From contig NC_036446.1 of assembly GCF_002775205.1 (NCBI RefSeq), forward strand, positions 17,546,565 through 17,610,564: a stretch of DNA of 64,000 nt, in the 5' to 3' direction. The translations under genes were made by a program, and so were the position numbers. Below are positions 1-21,100 of the stretch, piece by piece (the stretch's first letter is position 1; every line of letters starts with the position of its first letter). The notes under the pieces were generated by a model that ran no database searches, was not told where the DNA came from, and saw nothing but the letters and a program-made list of their open reading frames with translations. The stretch is from Xiphophorus maculatus (Eukaryota; Chordata; Actinopteri; Cyprinodontiformes; Poeciliidae).

Positions 1-10518
<10,518 letters not shown>

Positions 10519-11074
10519 CTCTGTGCTCTGATCAGCTTCTATTGCAGCTCAGTGGCTTTAAAGGTTTCTGACGGCAGCACTTTGGACAAGGAGGGATACC
10601 CAGCTTTGTGGTCTGCCCATAATTCTTGAGCACAAATAGCGCCCACACATGTATGAAAAGAGGTGAGATTGCTCTGTCAATAAGTCCTGATTGCTCCTCT
10701 GCCTCCATGACTGAAGGTGCCACAAGCTGCAGAGGGAGATAAGCTTCACATTCACAACAACCCCACTAATGAATCTCAATCTGGTAATTAAAAATCTGAT
10801 TTTATTTATAGGGTTATTTTCCAAATGTAAAATCTGAAATATCAATTTTCACTTCTATAGTGAAATTGTGATTGCCTTTTTCTCCAGTCTGAGCAAGCAG
10901 ACGGTAATATGGACAGACTGCATGCCCAGCTTTTTTCTTTGCCACAGAAGTATAATCTGTCTCTGGTTTGTTATGCAATAGCACTTTGAATTGCACTATG
11001 CAAATAAATGTGCCTTGTTCTGTAAAATGTGATGGTCCAGCTCCAATCTATAGCATTGTTTTAGATAAATATCC

Positions 11075-11112
11075 TAAGCACTCATGGAACAGGACTGTTC
11101 CATGAGTGCTTA
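11075..11112. repeat. Perfect inverted repeat, 18-bp arms, 2-base loop
   Basis: The left arm begins TAAGCACTCATGG and the right arm ends CCATGAGTGCTTA; the centre is GGAACAG-GA-CTGTTCC. Arms match without a mismatch. Confidence 0.97.
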
Positions 11113-11116
11113 TAAA

Positions 11117-11150
11117 AATACAAAGGGAACAGGACTGTTCCCTTTGTATT
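11117..11150. repeat. Perfect inverted repeat, 16-bp arms, 2-base loop
   Basis: The left arm begins AATACAAAGG and the right arm ends CCTTTGTATT. The centre GGAACAG-GA-CTGTTCC is identical to that of the hairpin 4 bases upstream, while the outer arms differ. Confidence 0.97.
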
Positions 11151-11997
11151 GGTCCCATGTAGCTAAGGTGAAAGATTTAGATGGTTTTGCACAAACTAGA
11201 ACTAGACAACTTGATCCACACCATGCTTTAACTGTTAACAAGTAGAGATTAGGCTTCAACATTAACTGGAAAAAGTCATTGGCAAACTTTACAGAAATTT
11301 CTCATGATTGAGAACTAAGATTATAATCAGACAACAGTGAGGAAAAAAGAATTTTACAGAAGTTTGGCCACAAATCTGGAAGAATACTTCATCTCAAATT
11401 CTTCAACATGGTAAGATTTCTGCTGAAAAAAACTCAGGTTTTTTTTATTGCAAAGTAGAAATCGAGACTAGGTAGTTCAGTTCTCTTGCTAAAGGAAACT
11501 ATGAAGCTCTTTATAAATATTACAAATCTGAACATGCAGATGTTGATTTTCCAATAAGTCTCCAGAAGGAGAAACTCTGGGGGGAAATGGGAATTTTTTA
11601 CAGTCAGAGACTCGCAACAGTTAACCACAGTGACTCTGAAGCATTTGTGCTACCCTGATCTGCCTTTGATCATGCCACAGTGTGGCATAAGATTAAGCAT
11701 TTCCCCTTCACCCCCTCTCATTTCTACCACTAGGATTTGAAAAGTTATTGCCGCAGCTTTGGTCTAGTAAATAAATCCAATATTCCCTCCAAGTGCAAGA
11801 CGTCAGAAACAAATCAACATGTTTAAACATAAGATGTATTTAGGGTAAAGGCTCAGATCAGCTTCATGGGCATGCAGCAGTTCTCCTGGTGAAATTATAC
11901 CACTCAATGTTCCCTTCAGTTTTGTGCCAGGGTAAATGTGGTGATTAGAGTGTCCTTCTTGCTCTTTTCCTGGGAATAACTATGAAGGGGCCCAGAG

Positions 11998-13906
11998 TCA
12001 AAGTATCACAAATATCATCTGAAGGACAAAAATATGAAGAGCAATGAAATATTGGCTCATCAGTTGCTGTTGATAAACTAGCTCTAAATACGACTTGCCT
12101 TTAGATGTCCATGTACTGCAAATACCTTTGCAACACTGACAAACATCAGGTCCATCCACATTCTTCCAGCTGAAATGCATGCATGAGCAGTTTACACATT
12201 TATGACATTTGATCAGAAAGTAGTTTTGCCAGCCCTGCGACACCCTCAGGATTTAGGAGTTAACGTTTACATTACCCATACTGTGCAAGCTACTGATTTT
12301 TAAAGAATAGATAGGCAATTCATTTGCTTTAGCCTAAGCGTAATGCACATTTCACTGCCAGGACATTCCTGATTTAATGTCTGTATACATGCTTCTTAAT
12401 TATTAAGGGCATGTTTGAAGTTGGGGTAAACTTATAGGTCGACACAAGTAAGAATTGCATTAAAAAGTTTTGCACTTAGTTTGGGATGATGGAAGCCTCT
12501 TAATTCTCAAAGAGAAGCTCACCTTGAATTAATGTAATTGCAGACCTTGTTTGTAGGGCTGCTCTTCCACAGCTAGCGTGTAGCTTTAACCTCACAAGTT
12601 ACAAATACCTGTGTAGCAGAAAGAGCCCATAAAATCTCCTATTTTACAGTTAATATTGTCAAAATATAACATTATATAAAATGCTTTACAATGTTCCTCA
12701 AGTCATCTTGAAACAAGAAGGCATCAAACTGGAATTGAAGTTTACTGGTTGTCGATCTGGGTTTGAAGATTGAATTTACACCTCCATCTCTGGCATCAAC
12801 AAAGCAGCTGAAGAAGAAACATGCATTTCCAACTTGAGTCAACATCCAAGACAAGCCCCAATCCAGCTTTATGAACTTTATTACCCATGGTTTTCAATGA
12901 AGCAATATCTGGGTACTGATGTAAAGTCAGCCGTCAGAGTGACAACACAGAAGTTGATGAAAAGTTTCCTTTGCTCCAGACCAGTATATGAGACCTCGAG
13001 GTGCCGGGGGTCACAACAAGGTATTCCAACAAGGTAAACTGTGTTGGAATACTTCTCACCTGACCAATCATCTGCATGCAAACACAAGAAACAATCATTC
13101 CCTGTCCCAGTCAGGAGAAAGCCATTTAAAGAAAAATAAATAAATAAATAAATAATACCAGTTTTCCACCTTAGAGAAAATGAAGAGCTCAGCTTCCCAT
13201 GGGAAACTTTGAAAAAATGGAAACATTGGTTGCTGCTGGACAGTGCGGTCCCTGAAAAACAAGTTGATTCAAAAATCTTCCTTTTCAGAGAGACTGAAAA
13301 GTACAGGCTACCTTTTGTAATGGCAAGAAACTGGAACAACAGCCTCAGTAGCCCTTGTGACACCAAGGGAGCCAACGGCTGGAGAAAGCATCAAGTTGTT
13401 TGAGTAGATCAAATTGTTGCCAGTAACCTAGAAATGAAGGAAGAAAGTGGCCAAAGTTAACATTTTAGTTCAGATAGCCTATTATGACCCCAAAAGTGTG
13501 AGGAGATTACCATTAATTTAGAGCCACAGTCCTGTAGGTCAGCTTCTATAACATATTCTCCATCACCAGCATTAACAGCCTGGCACTGTTTGTCCTTCCA
13601 GTACTTGGCATCTCCCAAAAATAGCTCTTGTGGGGACACTTGACGTCCATTGTTGTAGAAGCCAGCCTGGATGGAAATGATCATGGAAACCTCAGTGCAC
13701 TCCACTCGGACAGTAGTTTTGCTATCAGGGTTTGGTCTGCTGAAGTCATCCAGGCTAACAGATTTATATTCCCTTCCTTCAGCATCAATCATTGGACCTT
13801 CTTTTAGAGTTCTAATGGCATCTGAGACTCTAAAAACTAAGGATATAATCAGCAGCCAAACCACTGAAAGAACTGCAAACCCCATTGTGGTCTTGGCCTG
13901 TAGCAA
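11998..13906 (-). pseudogene. ZP3-like zona pellucida (egg coat) gene, probably inactivated
   Basis: Seven exons on the minus strand encode a ZP-domain protein: 13906-13511, 13427-13312, 13251-13159, 13071-12885, 12807-12690, 12608-12523 and 12169-11998. The first exon has a hydrophobic signal peptide (MGFAVLSVVWLLIISLV; an in-frame upstream ATG at 13906) and the ZP-N start VRVECTEVSMIISI. Later exons give VPVSCHYKR, FIENHGCFVDA, LQFQFDAFLFQDDLRN and DVCQCCKGIC, the ZP3-type order of ZP-N, ZP-C and C-terminal cysteines. ZP3 proteins are egg-envelope structural proteins. Two defects are visible. Exon 3 shifts frame near 13171-13175: the frame entering it gives EAELFIFS, but the frame required by exon 4 gives FSLRWKT then DDW, as if one CT unit were lost from TTTTCTCT. 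Exon 6 has an in-frame TAG at 12573-12575, after VTCEVKATR. Intact, it would encode about 389 residues. An assembly error could explain one defect, less easily both. Confidence 0.8.
13132..13154. repeat. (AAAT)n microsatellite
   Basis: Five to six AAAT units lie directly beside the splice donor of exon 3 of the zp3-like gene. Confidence 0.9.
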
Positions 13907-15033
13907 GACACCGAGAAGAACATTCAGCTGGACCCATCACTAAGGAGAAAAAGACATATCTGAATTAATGAACTAGCTCACTCTCCCTCTCAGAGGTATT
14001 TCCATTCAGCACAACTAAATCACCTGGGGAAAGCAATCACTGGTTAGTTAATGGAGGAGTAATCATTTGTCGGGACAAGTTCATTATGTACAGTTATTAT
14101 TAAAATATTTTTAAACATTTGTTAAGGTATCATAAGTGAGATTAAAAAAAAATGTTAGATTATTTTTGTTAAGTGCAGATATTTTTTATTCTTGGAAGAT
14201 GATTTTGAATTATAAAAAACAATATTCACAAATTGCTTTATGACTTTGTTATGGAGATTTAACATATTTTACTTAGAAAATATTACTCAATTGAAAAAAG
14301 CTAGCAAAGTTTTGGGTGAATAAAGAAATAATGATGAGCCAAGGGGGCTGTAAAAAATCAGTAGAAGAAAAATGAAAAATTAGAAAATAGACATCAAAAA
14401 GTTAAGAGAGCAGTTGCTCATTCCTTTGAGAAATTGCAAGGATGTTTTGTATGGGAGAAACTCTGGCCCAGTCATCTAGCTCTTATAATTTGACTCTTGT
14501 TTTACTCTCTAAAATCCTTATGCTTCCCAATTTTTCCCTATAATACATCAAGCTTGATGCCTAATATATCTCTTGCAGGTATCACAATGTAGAGATAATC
14601 ACATGGCCTCCCAGTGGTAATTATTTTTTGTCCAAATGGTGTAAATTTCACCTTTTTCTGTTAGTCTGTGATCAATAGTCAAAGTTATTTTAATACAAAT
14701 GCACCTACTTTGACAGTGTGAAATTTACCAGCAAGCATACACTGCAAAACATGCAGGGAATGTGTGAATTAAAAAAAAAATATTTTAAGAATTCTTAATA
14801 CAGGATAAAAAACTAAGTGAAGGAACATTAGGTTGCTATGTGCAATCTAAGCGCTCTAATTAATCCACTAGGTGGCAGTAATGCAGCTCTCACGTTGAAG
14901 TTTAGTACGAGACTGTAAAGAACAAGAACAAACCCCGTCATTTTCCGGGGACGAAATTGTTTTGGGGGGACATGACTTATTGACTGGTGTTAGGTTATTT
15001 AAACGTCTCAAAAGCCAACATCCTTTGTCCACA
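13907..15033. other. Intergenic between divergent zp3-like gene and bola3
   Basis: The two genes point away from each other, so both promoters should lie here. No coding exon, recognised repeat or clear core-promoter motif was found. Confidence 0.6.
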
Positions 15034-16566
15034 ATGTTGGCCTGTACTCGCCTCTGCAGCAGTACTATATTCAGCGCTTTTCGCACCACTCCGGTACATT
15101 AGATCTGGATTTCGGTCACATTTCAGTCCTACCGTAACTTCCTGCGGTAACTCCTGCTCCCTGTGCCTCTCCCTCAGGTAGCTGCTGTCGGTCAGCTCCA
15201 GAGAGGTTTGTCCTCGCAGACAGACGGAGAGGAGCGCATCGCAACCATACTGAAGGACAAGTTTCCTCTGGCCTCCAAGCTCAAAGTGACGGATATATCA
15301 GGTAGACAAACTGTACTAGAGGGATTATTAATTACTTGTGTGTTTTTAGGGTGAAAGGTTTTTATTATCATTATTGTTCCAGGTGATGTCTTTTTGTTTT
15401 TTCTTCAAGGCATTATCCAAAACTGCCTAATGGTCTACGTACCTAATATAGACATGTAAGGATGATAGGCTTGTAAAAGTGAGGAAATTTGAACTATAAG
15501 GGATTTTCAGAAGTAATTAAGTATGGAAAAATATTTTTTAAAATGTGTTTTTGAAGACCTGGTTCCCTGTCATGAGGAGCCCTGAACATGATGAATGTTA
15601 CAATTTTTTACATGAAACAAATTGTTTTAATGTTGGTTTTTACATAAAATGGACATGTCTCCATCCATCTGTATACTGTCTGTCCAGTCAGTCATCCAAA
15701 TGTTAAGCTATTCAGTGCCTCTTTCATAGATCTATTGATACATTGATGTCCATTTACAGATGGAAGAAATTGCTTCAAACAGAATACTGTCTGATGTGTT
15801 GTGTAAAGACGATCAACACTCAAAAATACATCCACCCACCCATCCTTCAATCCATTCATGCAGTAATCATTGATTACAATTACGGATGTATTTTCTAAGA
15901 TGCCTTAAGTATTAAACATCCTTCTCCTTATTCTCTTTATCCTTAAAGACAATGAGTCATGTGAAACAAGAAGAGCCCCATCTTTGCAGATGACATTGTT
16001 GTTTCTGTCATTTGTCTTTGTGTTGTCAGGTGGCTGTGGGGCCATGTATGAGATCCATATAGAATCCAGTGAGTTCAAAGGAAAAAGAACTGTTCAACAG
16101 CACCAGCTGGTCAATCAAGTAAGCTTTACAGCCTGGCACATCAGCTCTGGCAGCATCACCATAATGATAAATCCACAACTGCACAGAAAAGGTTTGGGCA
16201 CTGTGGAAATGGAATTAAACTGTTTTCAAGTATTAGAAACTCTTTATTTCTAATTAAATAGTGCACAAAGAGATGGTTCACAGTGTTATGCTTGTTTTAA
16301 GTTAAAGGATTTTAACATTACGTACAAAATGTACATTTGTCAATTTGAATCTATGTCAAACTATGGTCCCTATCTTCTTGAATTATGTCTGTCAGCTCTC
16401 TAGAATTATTCTTATATTTTGACAAAGTATTGGGTCTAAACACACTTCGCTTTTGTTTTGATCAGAATTTCATTCACTATCTGTAATCTTTTGTCCTCCA
16501 CAGGCCCTGAAGGAGGAGATCCAAAGCATGCATGGCCTGCGAATCTTCACTAATATCCCAAAGTAG
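15034..16566 (+). CDS. bola3: BolA family member 3, mitochondrial Fe-S cluster assembly factor
   Basis: Four exons: 15034-15093, 15178-15301, 16030-16118 and 16504-16566; all junctions are GT-AG and in phase, giving 111 residues (human BOLA3 is about 107). The start ATG at 15034 opens a short basic N-terminus ([20 protein letters not shown]) suitable as a mitochondrial presequence. The BolA fold follows: [17 protein letters not shown], then [18 protein letters not shown] and [12 protein letters not shown]. Cys64 in GGCG and the C-terminal His101 in MHG correspond to the conserved cluster-ligand residues of BOLA3. Known role: with GLRX5 it helps pass 4Fe-4S clusters to lipoate synthase and respiratory enzymes in the matrix. 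It stands alone, divergent from the zp3-like gene. A candidate AATAAA lies at 17103-17108. Confidence 0.95.
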
Positions 16567-18195
16567 TAAAAGATAGAATAATTCACTTCTGAACCACACC
16601 CCTTTTTGCTTTTTCACCTAATAAGAATGTGCAGACTCATCAAACATGGTATATCGTTTAGCAAATGCATTTCAGCCAAAAAAAAAAAGTTAAGGCGTTA
16701 ACAACAGAGATGTAGTTACAACATTTTCACAGTAAAAATGTGAAATACATGGACAGTAAGGTAAGACTAAGGTTTTTTGTTTGTTTGTTTTTGGGGGGTT
16801 TGTAAAGAAGGAAATCTTCTACGTAAGATGTAAAACCAGTAACAGCTGTGATACGCACAACATGACCAAATGTTTGGTCATGATCAAGTCACTATTCTTT
16901 CCTGTTAGGGGGGTCTCTCAGGGTTGTTTGTGAAGCTAGTGTTAGTCCTCATGAAATCAGCTACACATCCTTTATTTAAACTACCTTTCCAGCAATGTGA
17001 CCACAATGTATGTACAGTTCACTTGAAGTTGATCTATTTTAAAATATTGTATATCAGTGGGTTGTCCACGAATCTTGGGCTTATGTTTTAAATGGGGGTT
17101 GTAATAAAAAGCAGCAGCTTTACATGAGTGATTTTTAAAAAAAACATATGCATCAACTAGTACATATGAATATTATTATTGGTGTTACTATATTTTCCAC
17201 TTTTTCAGACAGCATTGGAACAAAAGGCTGAACAACTGTAAGTTACCTCAGAAGATGTCCGGTGGAAATCAGCATATAAGATAGAAGTATTATTAGTGGT
17301 AAGAGACACTAAAGTTTGATTCACACAAATGTGTGAGATTTTAACACACATTTTGGAGACTTTTCTCCTTACATTCAGCTAAAGTTTTTAAAAAATATTT
17401 TTATAGAATATAAATATAAACAATTTAACTAATATGTTTTATTTACAAAACATATTGTACTACTGAATGATTCCAAAGTCTCATATTGCATTTTGAACGT
17501 ATTTCTTTTGTCAACCTTGTCTTTCAACGTAAGTTGGTCAAGTCAAGGTAAATGGCCAGAATTAAACTCAGTCTGCAGGTCAAATCATTGGCTATGAGGA
17601 ATTGAAGAAATGCCGAGAAGCTATTTGAAATAAAAATATCAAGATATTACTAGAAAATGTAAAATGACAAATGCATGCAAGTAAGAGCTACACAAAACTT
17701 GCAAAAATTGTTTGTTGGTGTTTTATGGTCATTCCATAAATAGTTGCACGTTTTTAATTGTAGTTTATTCGTTTATTTCCTGGCTTACTTTGATCAACAC
17801 GTTTATGTTATTTCTGTATATATTATGCAATTTATGTGTTACAGTTTGTCAGTTTTGGTCACTGTATTGCTTAGAAAAGGGAAAAAAGTTCGTTATTAAA
17901 CTATAGCTTTGCTCTGTCCACCAGTAGATGGCGCACCATTTACTTTAACGGTGGAGGATTAATGATTAATACGTGGTTACATATTTTCTTCGTTACCAAA
18001 ATAGTAAACTTTCGTGTCTTTTGTTGAAAACAAACAAACAAATAATAAAAGCAGAAGATTCGTTTTATTATTATTTAATGCATAACGTATAATTCAGCCT
18101 CCAGCCCTGACTGAGCTCAGGAAAACAGCCCCTGTCTGCTTCTCTCCACATCACTGTGAAGAATCAACGGGGAGGGAGAGCAGCTGGACTCCGAC
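16567..18195. other. bola3 3'UTR and intergenic to vat1l
   Basis: No coding exon. It contains the presumed bola3 3'UTR, a perfect 10-bp hairpin at 16861-16882 and the vat1l 5'UTR/promoter just before 18196. No TATA box was convincing. Confidence 0.6.
16861..16882. repeat. Perfect inverted repeat, 10-bp arms, 2-base loop
   Basis: CATGACCAAA-TG-TTTGGTCATG, all ten pairs match. Confidence 0.95.
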
Positions 18196-21100
18196 ATGGC
18201 TAAAGAAGGAGTAGATATGACAGAAGAAACCGAGTATATGATAGACAGAAATGCAGGTAAAGAGGCGGTGAACGTGGAATCTCCTTCCAACGCCAAAGAA
18301 ATGCGAGCGGTGGTCCTGGCAGGTTTCGGAGGTCTGAACAAACTCCGGGTTTCCAAGAAGGCAATGCCCGAGCCCCAGGATGGTGAAGTGAAGATCCGCG
18401 TCAAAGCATGGTGATTATTAGAATAACATCTAACATGTTCTGAACTTAATTTATAGACCGTCTTGTGCTTTGACTTTTTATTATTATTATTATTTTTAAT
18501 CTATTTCTGAAACCCGAGCAGCATCTGATTATACAGAAATTCGCAGCCTTGAATCTACAGGTCTTTTTTTTCTGTAGCAAGAGCTTTTCTGACTGAAGCC
18601 TGTTCATCATAAACAAAACTCATCCCAACGTTTTCAACCTGATTCAGTCTTTTAAAACTAAAATGACACATTTTTCTTCTCCACTCTTGTAGAGCTGTGC
18701 TTATATTTCTTGCAGAGCTTTTCTTATTTCCCACTGCAGCTAAGCCCCTGCCAATGCTGGCAGACAGACAAATGAAAGTGCATTTCGTTTTTGTTCAGTG
18801 CAGCATATGTGAGGAATCTGGCCTTGTGTTCTCAGAGGATAAGCCTATGACTCACTGCTGATAATAATGAAAAAAGTAGCTGTGGGTAAGCCTTAAATCT
18901 TTTAGAAGCTCATATTAAATATGTCATTTAACACCTACTTGTGGACTGAGACCTTCCAAAGGCAAGTGTTTTTCTTTTAATCATTAAATCTGGAGCATTT
19001 CATGTCAACAAACAACAAAATGTTCATTATTTTGTGTTGCAGTGGCTTGAATTTCCTGGATTTGATGGTACGTCAGGGGAATATTGATAATCCTCCAAAA
19101 ACTCCCCTTGTTCCTGGATTTGAGTGCTGTGGAATAGTGGAGTCTGTGGCTGAAAACACACAGGGATTTGAGGTAGGGCTTGTGCAACAGCTTCTGAATA
19201 TATACTCTGTCGATAAATCTACATATTACTCCGAAACAAAAGTTTAACCATAAGAAGTAGTACAAATGCTTGCTTGACATATGTGCATGTTTCCCTCAGA
19301 TAGGTGACAGAGTTATGGCGTTTCTGAACTACAATGCCTGGGCAGAGGTGGTTTGCACACCAGTGGATTTTGTTTACAAGATGCCAGATGATATGACGTT
19401 TACAGAGGCAGCAGCATTCTCCCTGAACTTTGTGGCCGCGTATATGATGCTCTTTGAAGTTGCCAGTCTGCGGGAAGGAATGTCGGTGTTGGTCCACTCA
19501 GCTGGGGGTGCAGTGGTAAGCACAAAAGCCATGACAAAGTAAAATGGCAGTTCATTAAACAGCATTGGTGCTTTGGAAACTGAAACACCTGCTTACTGAA
19601 TGGATAAGCTGTTTGTTGAAAACAAAGGCAAATGCAGCCATTCTAAAATCACCCTACTAATTTTACTAGACTATTACTTTGTGTGATAAATTCTATGCTT
19701 TTATTTACTTCCAGACTTTGATCAATTCTATGCTTTTATCCATTTCTATCTATTTGCTGTTATCATTTTCAGGGACAAGCAGTGGCTCAGTTATGCTCCA
19801 CTGTACCTAATGTGACTGTGTTTGGTATCGCCTCCTGTTTCAAGCACACATCCATCAAAGACTCTGTGACACACATTTTTGACAGAAACACCGACTACAT
19901 ACAAGAAGTGAAAAAGTAAGAATGCAGGATTTTATATTAAATGTGTTGCATTAGTTTGAAACTACAGCGGCTCAGGTAGCTGATGTGATAACGTGGACTT
20001 TGCTGTGGGCAGAAGGCTGCACAAGGATGCAGATGCTACCGGTTGCCTTATTTGTGGTTGAGTGGCAGTGGTCCCCATGGCAACTACAGGCTGCTCTCAG
20101 AAAGCAGTGGCATTGTGCAGGTCTGGGTGGAGGTCTGCTTGTTGAACAGCTGAACCAATTAGGGCTGGGCAGTGATAAATATTACTATGTAACACATGCT
20201 GTCTGCTCAACTGCAATTCTAAAAGGAGCTGCAGTGCAAGAGTCTGAGGTCCTCCTTTATTTCTGGATATGTTGCATCTAAGCAGTCCCTGTTTGTCATA
20301 ATCTTCTAAAGGTGGTCTTAAGCATTATTCTCCACGCTGCCAAAGTTGTTAAAAAAATTTATTGCAATATTTTCAGCATTTATTCCTAATTCCAGTTCAG
20401 TACTAATTTACTTTCAGGGTAATGATTTTGGTTTGGTACAGCGGAGGACATGTCAAGTTTTTTTTTTCCCCCAACAAATACATTTTTAATCATCCAATTG
20501 ATATGAAATTCACAACAGATCTCAGTAACAAACCAAATAATCCACACATGAAAATATGTATTTTTTGTAAGTTATGTATAATAAAGTGGAATGACATAGC
20601 GTTCCAAACAAAAAGCCAAGAAAACTCAATTTGTGTCAGAGAAGGAAGATAAAGCTGCTAGAATGACCCAGTCAATCACCTGACTTGAATCCATAGAAGT
20701 GTCTGAAGATCAAAATGCATAAACAAGCCCCCAGAACCTGCAGGATCTGAAGTTCTGACATGTTCTAAAAAATCAGTTTGACTAGTGTCTGTGATACTTG
20801 ACCTACTAATTATTCTGTCTTGATTCAAGGACTGAGTCAGTGTTGATTCTTGACAATTATGAAAATGGAACTGCTAGTAATAAAACTAGCAGCCCTTAAT
20901 TAAATTTTAACCTCCTGAGACCCTGCATCCTCATATGAGGACATTACATTTTTGTAAACACAGATGTAAATAATAACATTGATTGAATGGTCTTATCGTC
21001 ACACAGATAGACCCAATGTCCTCGTCTGAGGACATTGGGTTTTGAGAAAACCACTTATTGTAGAAAGCTGAAATTTCATTTTTAGGCCAATTGGGTCCTT

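Larger units (their letters stand above)
10519..11997. other. Intergenic: pkd1l2-like 5' side to zp3-like 3' side
   Basis: No exon recognised. It should contain the promoter and any 5'UTR of the pkd1l2-like gene (transcribed leftwards from near 10.5 kb), but no clear TATA or initiator decides the start site. Two adjacent perfect hairpins lie at 11075-11150. Confidence 0.6.

Noticed and set aside
11075-11150. GGAACAGGACTGTTCC read as steroid-receptor response elements
   Set aside because: The half-sites GGAACA and TGTTCC are separated by four bases, not the three required for a glucocorticoid-type element.
19985-20281. 98-codon plus-strand frame in vat1l intron 4
   Set aside because: No homology recognised, no splice logic with the neighbouring exons, which already join in phase.
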